Shown here: in pieces, positions 60,342 through 64,000 of the stretch
How positions within the stretch are numbered: position 1 is the stretch's first letter
Layout of the letters: every line of letters starts with the position of its first letter
From: UBA8337 sp963932545
Lineage (GTDB): Bacteria > Pseudomonadota > Alphaproteobacteria > RS24
NCBI GenBank assembly: GCA_963932545.1
Contig: CAWVRH010000013.1
Coordinates: forward strand, 1 to 64,000
Reading direction: 5' to 3'
Length of the DNA stretch: 64,000 nucleotides
The notes under the pieces: generated by a model
Seen by the model: only the letters and a program-made list of their open reading frames with translations
Database searches by the model: none
Told to the model about the DNA's origin: nothing
Program-made: the position numbers and the translations under genes

Positions 60342-61970
60342 ATGGCACGATATATATTTATTACGGGTGGTGTGGTTTCCTCTCTTGGCAAAGGCTTAGC
60401 TTCGGCGGCAATTGGCGCTCTGTTGCAGGCGCGCGGCTATAAAGTTCGCTTGCGCAAGCTCGACCCTTATTTGAACGTAGACCCCGGCACCATGTCGCCG
60501 TATCAGCATGGCGAAGTTTACGTCACCGATGATGGCGCCGAGACGGATCTCGATTTGGGCCACTATGAACGCTTCACAGGCGTGCCCGCCTCGCGCGGCG
60601 ACAATGTCACCACCGGACAAATTTACCGCGATATTCTGGCCAAAGAACGCCGTGGCGATTATCTCGGCGGCACCGTGCAAGTTATTCCGCATGTGACGGA
60701 CGCGATTAAAACTTTTATTCAAACCGATGTCGATGACGTCGATTTTGTGCTGTGCGAGATTGGCGGCACGGTAGGCGATATCGAAGGCCTGCCGTATTTC
60801 GAGGCCATTCGCCAGCTCAGCAATGACCTGTCGCGCCAACAATCAATTTTCGTTCACCTAACCTTGCTGCCGTATATTCCGACTGCCGGCGAGATGAAAA
60901 CCAAACCGACGCAGCACTCCGTAAAAGAGCTGCGCTCCATTGGCATTCAGCCCGATATTTTGCTGTGCCGTTGCGATCGCCCGATTCCCGAAGGCGAGAA
61001 ACGCAAGATTGCGCTGTTCTGTAACGTGCCCGAAAGCGCCGTGATTGAAGCGCGCGATGTCGATAATATTTACGCCGTGCCGCATTCCTATCACGCCGAA
61101 GGGCTGGACGTGGAAGTGCTGGCCGCCTTTGGCATGCAAGATGCGCCGCCGCCCGATTTAAGCGTCTGGGACGAAGTGATGACGGCCGTGCGCGAGCCAG
61201 AAGGCGAAGTGACCATCGCCGTCGTGGGCAAATATACCGAGCTGAAAGAAGCCTATAAATCGCTGATTGAAAGCCTGCAACATGGCGGCATTGCCAATAA
61301 TGTGGCTGTCAATATCGAGTGGCTAGACGCGCAAGTGTTTGAGCGCGAAGACGCGGCTTCTTATTTGGAAAAAGTAGACGGCATCCTCGTGCCGGGCGGC
61401 TTTGGCGAGCGCGGCGCGGAAGGCAAAATTGCCGCTGCTAATTTTGCTCGCACCCGCGATGTGCCCTATTTCGGCATTTGCTTTGGTATGCAAATGGCGG
61501 TGCTGGAAGCGGCGCGCAACATGGGCGGCATCCGCGATGCAACCTCCAGCGAGTTCGGCCTCGCGGGCACCAACTTGGTAGGTCTGATGACCGAATGGGC
61601 TTCGGGCGAAGTGATGGAACGGCGTCGCCAAGACGGCGATTTGGGCGGCACCATGCGCCTCGGCGCGTTTGAGGCTTACTTGAAAGAGGGCAGTCGGGTG
61701 GAAGAAATTTACGGCACCCGCGTCATCTCCGAGCGCCATCGCCATCGCTATGAAGTGAATATGGATTACCGCGAGATGCTGGAAGCCCAAGGGCTGGTTT
61801 TCTCTGGCGTGTCGCCCGATGGCGTGCTGCCCGAGATTGTAGAAATTCCCGCGCATCCTTGGTTTATTGGGGTGCAGTTTCACCCAGAGCTGAAGTCGCG
61901 CCCCTTTGCGCCGCATCCGCTTTTTGCGTCTTTCATTGAAGCCGCGCTTGCGCAAAGTCGTTTAGTTTAA
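60342..61970 (+). CDS. pyrG: CTP synthase
   Basis: Aminates UTP to CTP using glutamine. The 542 residues comprise the synthase domain (1-270; YIFITGGVVSSLGKGLASA with the ATP loop, KLDPYLNVDPGTMSPYQHGE, CEIGGTVGDIEGLPYFEAIR) and a C-terminal class I amidotransferase domain with the Cys nucleophile in YFGICFGMQMAV and the His/Glu pair in FHPELKSRP. Length is standard. No ribosome site precedes the ATG, and a -10 box lies ten bases upstream. Confidence 0.97.
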   Translation: MARYIFITGGVVSSLGKGLASAAIGALLQARGYKVRLRKLDPYLNVDPGTMSPYQHGEVYVTDDGAETDLDLGHYERFTGVPASRGDNVTTGQIYRDILAKERRGDYLGGTVQVIPHVTDAIKTFIQTDVDDVDFVLCEIGGTVGDIEGLPYFEAIRQLSNDLSRQQSIFVHLTLLPYIPTAGEMKTKPTQHSVKELRSIGIQPDILLCRCDRPIPEGEKRKIALFCNVPESAVIEARDVDNIYAVPHSYHAEGLDVEVLAAFGMQDAPPPDLSVWDEVMTAVREPEGEVTIAVVGKYTELKEAYKSLIESLQHGGIANNVAVNIEWLDAQVFEREDAASYLEKVDGILVPGGFGERGAEGKIAAANFARTRDVPYFGICFGMQMAVLEAARNMGGIRDATSSEFGLAGTNLVGLMTEWASGEVMERRRQDGDLGGTMRLGAFEAYLKEGSRVEEIYGTRVISERHRHRYEVNMDYREMLEAQGLVFSGVSPDGVLPEIVEIPAHPWFIGVQFHPELKSRPFAPHPLFASFIEAALAQSRLV

Positions 61971-61987
61971 ATAGCATTGGAAACATC

Positions 61988-62836
61988 ATGAGCGTTTTGA
62001 CCCTGAAAGACTACGACCTGAAAATTGGGGACGGCGAGAAGATGGTCGTCATGGCTGGCCTCAACGTGCTGGAAGACGAAGGTCTGGCGATGGAAGTTTG
62101 CGCCGAGCTGAAAGCCATTTGCGCCGACCTAGATTTGCCGTTTATTTTCAAAGCCAGTTGGGACAAAGCCAACCGCTCGTCCATCACCTCGTATCGCGGC
62201 CCCGGCATGGCGGCGGGCCTGCCGATGTTGGAAGCGGTGAAAGCCAAACACGGCGTGCCCGTGGTGACAGATTTGCACGAAGAATCTCAGGCCGAGGCGG
62301 TTGCGGCCGTGGCCGAAGTGGTTCAACTGCCGGCATTTTTGGTGCGCCAAACCGACTTAGTGGTCGCCACCGCCAAAGCCGTGGCCGCGCAAGGCGGCTG
62401 GTTACATGCCAAAAAAGCGCAGTTTTTAGCGCCATGGGATTGCGCCAATATTATTTCGAAAACCCGCGAAGCCGCGCCCGATATTCAGCTTATTCTGTGC
62501 GATAGAGGCACCAGCTTTGGCTATAATAATTTGGTCGTCGACATGTTGGGCATTCCGGAAATGAAAAAACTCGGCGTGCCTGTCACCATGGACGCCACCC
62601 ACGCGGTGCAATTGCCCGGTGCCGACCCGCGCACGGCAGGCGCCTCGACGGGCGGTCGTCGCGAAGGGGTTTCTGTGCTGGCCAAATCCGCGATTGCAGC
62701 GGGCGCCAACGGCGTCTTCCTAGAGTTTCACCCAGACCCAGACGCCGCCCTTTGCGATGCCCCAAGCTGCCTCGCGCTAAGCGAAGCCCGCGGTCTGCTG
62801 ACCACGCTAAAAGCCGTGCATGAGGCCGTCGCCTAA
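61988..62836 (+). CDS. kdsA: 3-deoxy-8-phosphooctulonate synthase (KDO-8-P synthase)
   Basis: Condenses arabinose 5-phosphate and PEP to KDO-8-phosphate for the LPS inner core, complementing the lipid A genes elsewhere in the window. The 282 residues show the TIM-barrel motifs FKASWDKANRSS, PVVTDLHEESQAEAV, QTDLVVATAKA, LCDRGTSFGYNNLVVDM and DATHAVQLPG. KdsA has metal-dependent and independent forms; which applies here was not determined. The usual downstream neighbour eno is not seen; a pentapeptide-repeat gene follows. Confidence 0.97.
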   Translation: MSVLTLKDYDLKIGDGEKMVVMAGLNVLEDEGLAMEVCAELKAICADLDLPFIFKASWDKANRSSITSYRGPGMAAGLPMLEAVKAKHGVPVVTDLHEESQAEAVAAVAEVVQLPAFLVRQTDLVVATAKAVAAQGGWLHAKKAQFLAPWDCANIISKTREAAPDIQLILCDRGTSFGYNNLVVDMLGIPEMKKLGVPVTMDATHAVQLPGADPRTAGASTGGRREGVSVLAKSAIAAGANGVFLEFHPDPDAALCDAPSCLALSEARGLLTTLKAVHEAVA

Positions 62837-62939
62837 GCGACGGGCCCGAAAGGGTAAAGAAAGACGAGGCTAGAGGGCGGCCAAGACAGACCCTCAAACC
62901 CAAACGCGTCCAGCAAACGAGACGCGAGGAAGAAGATGG

Positions 62940-64000
62940 ATGTTTAGTTTTACGGATACGTTTAATTGGCTTGTGCAGAATAATGGGATGGCTTTGGTCG
63001 GGCTTCTTTGCGCTGCAATTTTTTTGCAAGTTATTGATTGGTATCTCAAGTTCCAACTTCCACAGGTTTTACTCAAGATTTTAAAGTGTTTGATGAGGCA
63101 CCCTGGAATCGGCGTGGTTTTCCTCTTTGTTATCGTTGTGATTTCGGCGTTGGCTGAGGAAACCCGCAAGCTTTGGAGTCATGGTGTTGCGGGCGAAAGT
63201 GGAGTTGCACCATGGAGCGGCGAGGCGACGCGTTCGCTGGGCTTAGCTTTGGGTGCATTGGCTGCTCTTTATGGTTTGGTGTTAGCGAGTAAGCGTTTAG
63301 ACACTGCGAAAGGGGAGCTTGAAGTTGCTAAGAAGCAGGCCGACCTAAATATAAAACAAGCAAGAACTACCCAGCTGCAAAACAAGAAAGCAAAAGAATT
63401 AGACAGAGAGAAGAGGTCCAATTTTTTTAATGAGAGAATAATCAATACAAACACGCAGCTTTCAAACGGTAGTGTTGAAAGTCGATGTTCGACTATTTTG
63501 TTGCTAGAAAAATACTCTTCTGAGAGCAAGCTGTCTCAAACTGAGGTTTATATCGTCATTCAGACATTGCAGGCTTTTGTAAAGGGGCGAACGGCTGACC
63601 CAACAATATCTGTTGGTGATTTGAATGTTGAAAAATATGAATGGGCTAAGTTGAAGGAAAATAGATTGCAGAGACGCGATTTGGAATTGGCTATCTCAGC
63701 TCTGACAAGATTAGTTTTGATTGATGATTCCTATAACGGCTTGAGCTTACAGGGGCTAGATTTACGAGGACTTGACCTGCGTGGCCTCAATTTTTCATTT
63801 TTTAATTTTGGTATGTCTAACTTGAGTGGCGTTGATTTCTCTAATTCGATTTTTGAAAAAACTTATTTTATGCGGTCGAGGCTTGAAAACACCCTGTTTG
63901 TTGGTGCTCAGTGCATAAACACTAAATTTAACTATGCGTATTTAAGGGGAAGCAATTTTGAGTATGCAGATTTGAGGGATAATACAACGTTTGTGTATGC
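62940..64000 (+). CDS. Membrane-anchored pentapeptide-repeat protein (3' end outside window)
   Basis: Frame open to the window end, 353 residues visible. The ATG at 62940 has GAGGAAG upstream; an ATG four bases earlier runs into a stop after three codons. There are three membrane spans (about 16-36, 55-72, 98-117) and then a charged coiled-coil (118-160). A helical segment (161-215; ESRCSTILLLEKYSSES.. VIQTLQAFVKGR) resembles one often found before pentapeptide repeats. Pentapeptide repeats A(D/N)LxG run from about 268 (LSLQGLDLRGLDLRGLNFS) on. Base composition is AT-rich compared with kdsA, suggesting acquisition. Function unknown; related proteins are scattered in accessory and defence-like loci. 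Confidence 0.85.
   Translation, partial: MFSFTDTFNWLVQNNGMALVGLLCAAIFLQVIDWYLKFQLPQVLLKILKCLMRHPGIGVVFLFVIVVISALAEETRKLWSHGVAGESGVAPWSGEATRSLGLALGALAALYGLVLASKRLDTAKGELEVAKKQADLNIKQARTTQLQNKKAKELDREKRSNFFNERIINTNTQLSNGSVESRCSTILLLEKYSSESKLSQTEVYIVIQTLQAFVKGRTADPTISVGDLNVEKYEWAKLKENRLQRRDLELAISALTRLVLIDDSYNGLSLQGLDLRGLDLRGLNFSFFNFGMSNLSGVDFSNSIFEKTYFMRSRLENTLFVGAQCINTKFNYAYLRGSNFEYADLRDNTTFVY

Overview
The window is a stretch of chromosome from an alphaproteobacterium, order not determined. Protein families and gene order both point there: lon-hupB-tRNA-Val-tRNA-Asp-nuo, nuoN-birA-rnj-DUF1467-proS-lolC-lolD-dnaE, rpsB-tsf-pyrH-frr-uppS-cdsA-dxr-rseP-bamA-skp-lpxD-lpxA-lpxI-lpxB, trpEGDC-lexA, and tpiA-secG-pyrG-kdsA. 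BirA has no DNA-binding domain, ProS is the short form, LpxI replaces LpxH, and operators of the GAAC-N7-GAAC type fit alphaproteobacterial LexA. Most of the window is housekeeping DNA of medium GC. Three places (autotransporter, tpiA-secG gap, downstream of kdsA) hold accessory genes, and the last two are visibly AT-richer.

Layout. 1-1.6 kb: 3' end of lon, hupB with a strong terminator, tRNA-Val(UAC), tRNA-Asp(GUC). 1.65-6.5 kb: a 1624-residue autotransporter between the tRNAs and nuoA. 6.7-20.8 kb: a complete 14-gene nuoA-N operon for respiratory complex I. 20.8-27.1 kb: birA, rnj, a DUF1467 protein, proS and the LolCD lipoprotein exporter. 27.2 kb: a 33-codon membrane-protein gene under a consensus-type LexA box. 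27.5-31 kb: dnaE. 31-45.3 kb: a long plus-strand run from translation (rpsB, tsf, frr) through isoprenoid, phospholipid and undecaprenyl synthesis (dxr, cdsA, uppS), outer-membrane biogenesis (rseP, bamA, skp) and lipid A synthesis (lpxD, lpxA, lpxI, lpxB). 45.3-57 kb: mostly minus strand, with gltA, gltX, lexA, trpCDGE and a PpiD-like chaperone; comEC is on the plus strand and looks frameshifted. 57.1-62.8 kb: tpiA, secG, pyrG, kdsA, interrupted after tpiA by a minus-strand pair encoding a DUF5343 protein and a HEPN-like putative RNase. 62.9 kb to the end: a membrane-anchored pentapeptide-repeat protein running off the window.

Most interesting points: the DUF5343-HEPN pair, whose last codons overlap the end of tpiA; the SOS-controlled 33-residue membrane protein, which recalls SidA-type division inhibitors; a structured leader ahead of rpsB; the poly-T frameshift in comEC; a run of three hairpins after the DUF1467 gene; and the absence of fabZ, coaX and moaC/moeA from clusters where many alphaproteobacteria carry them.
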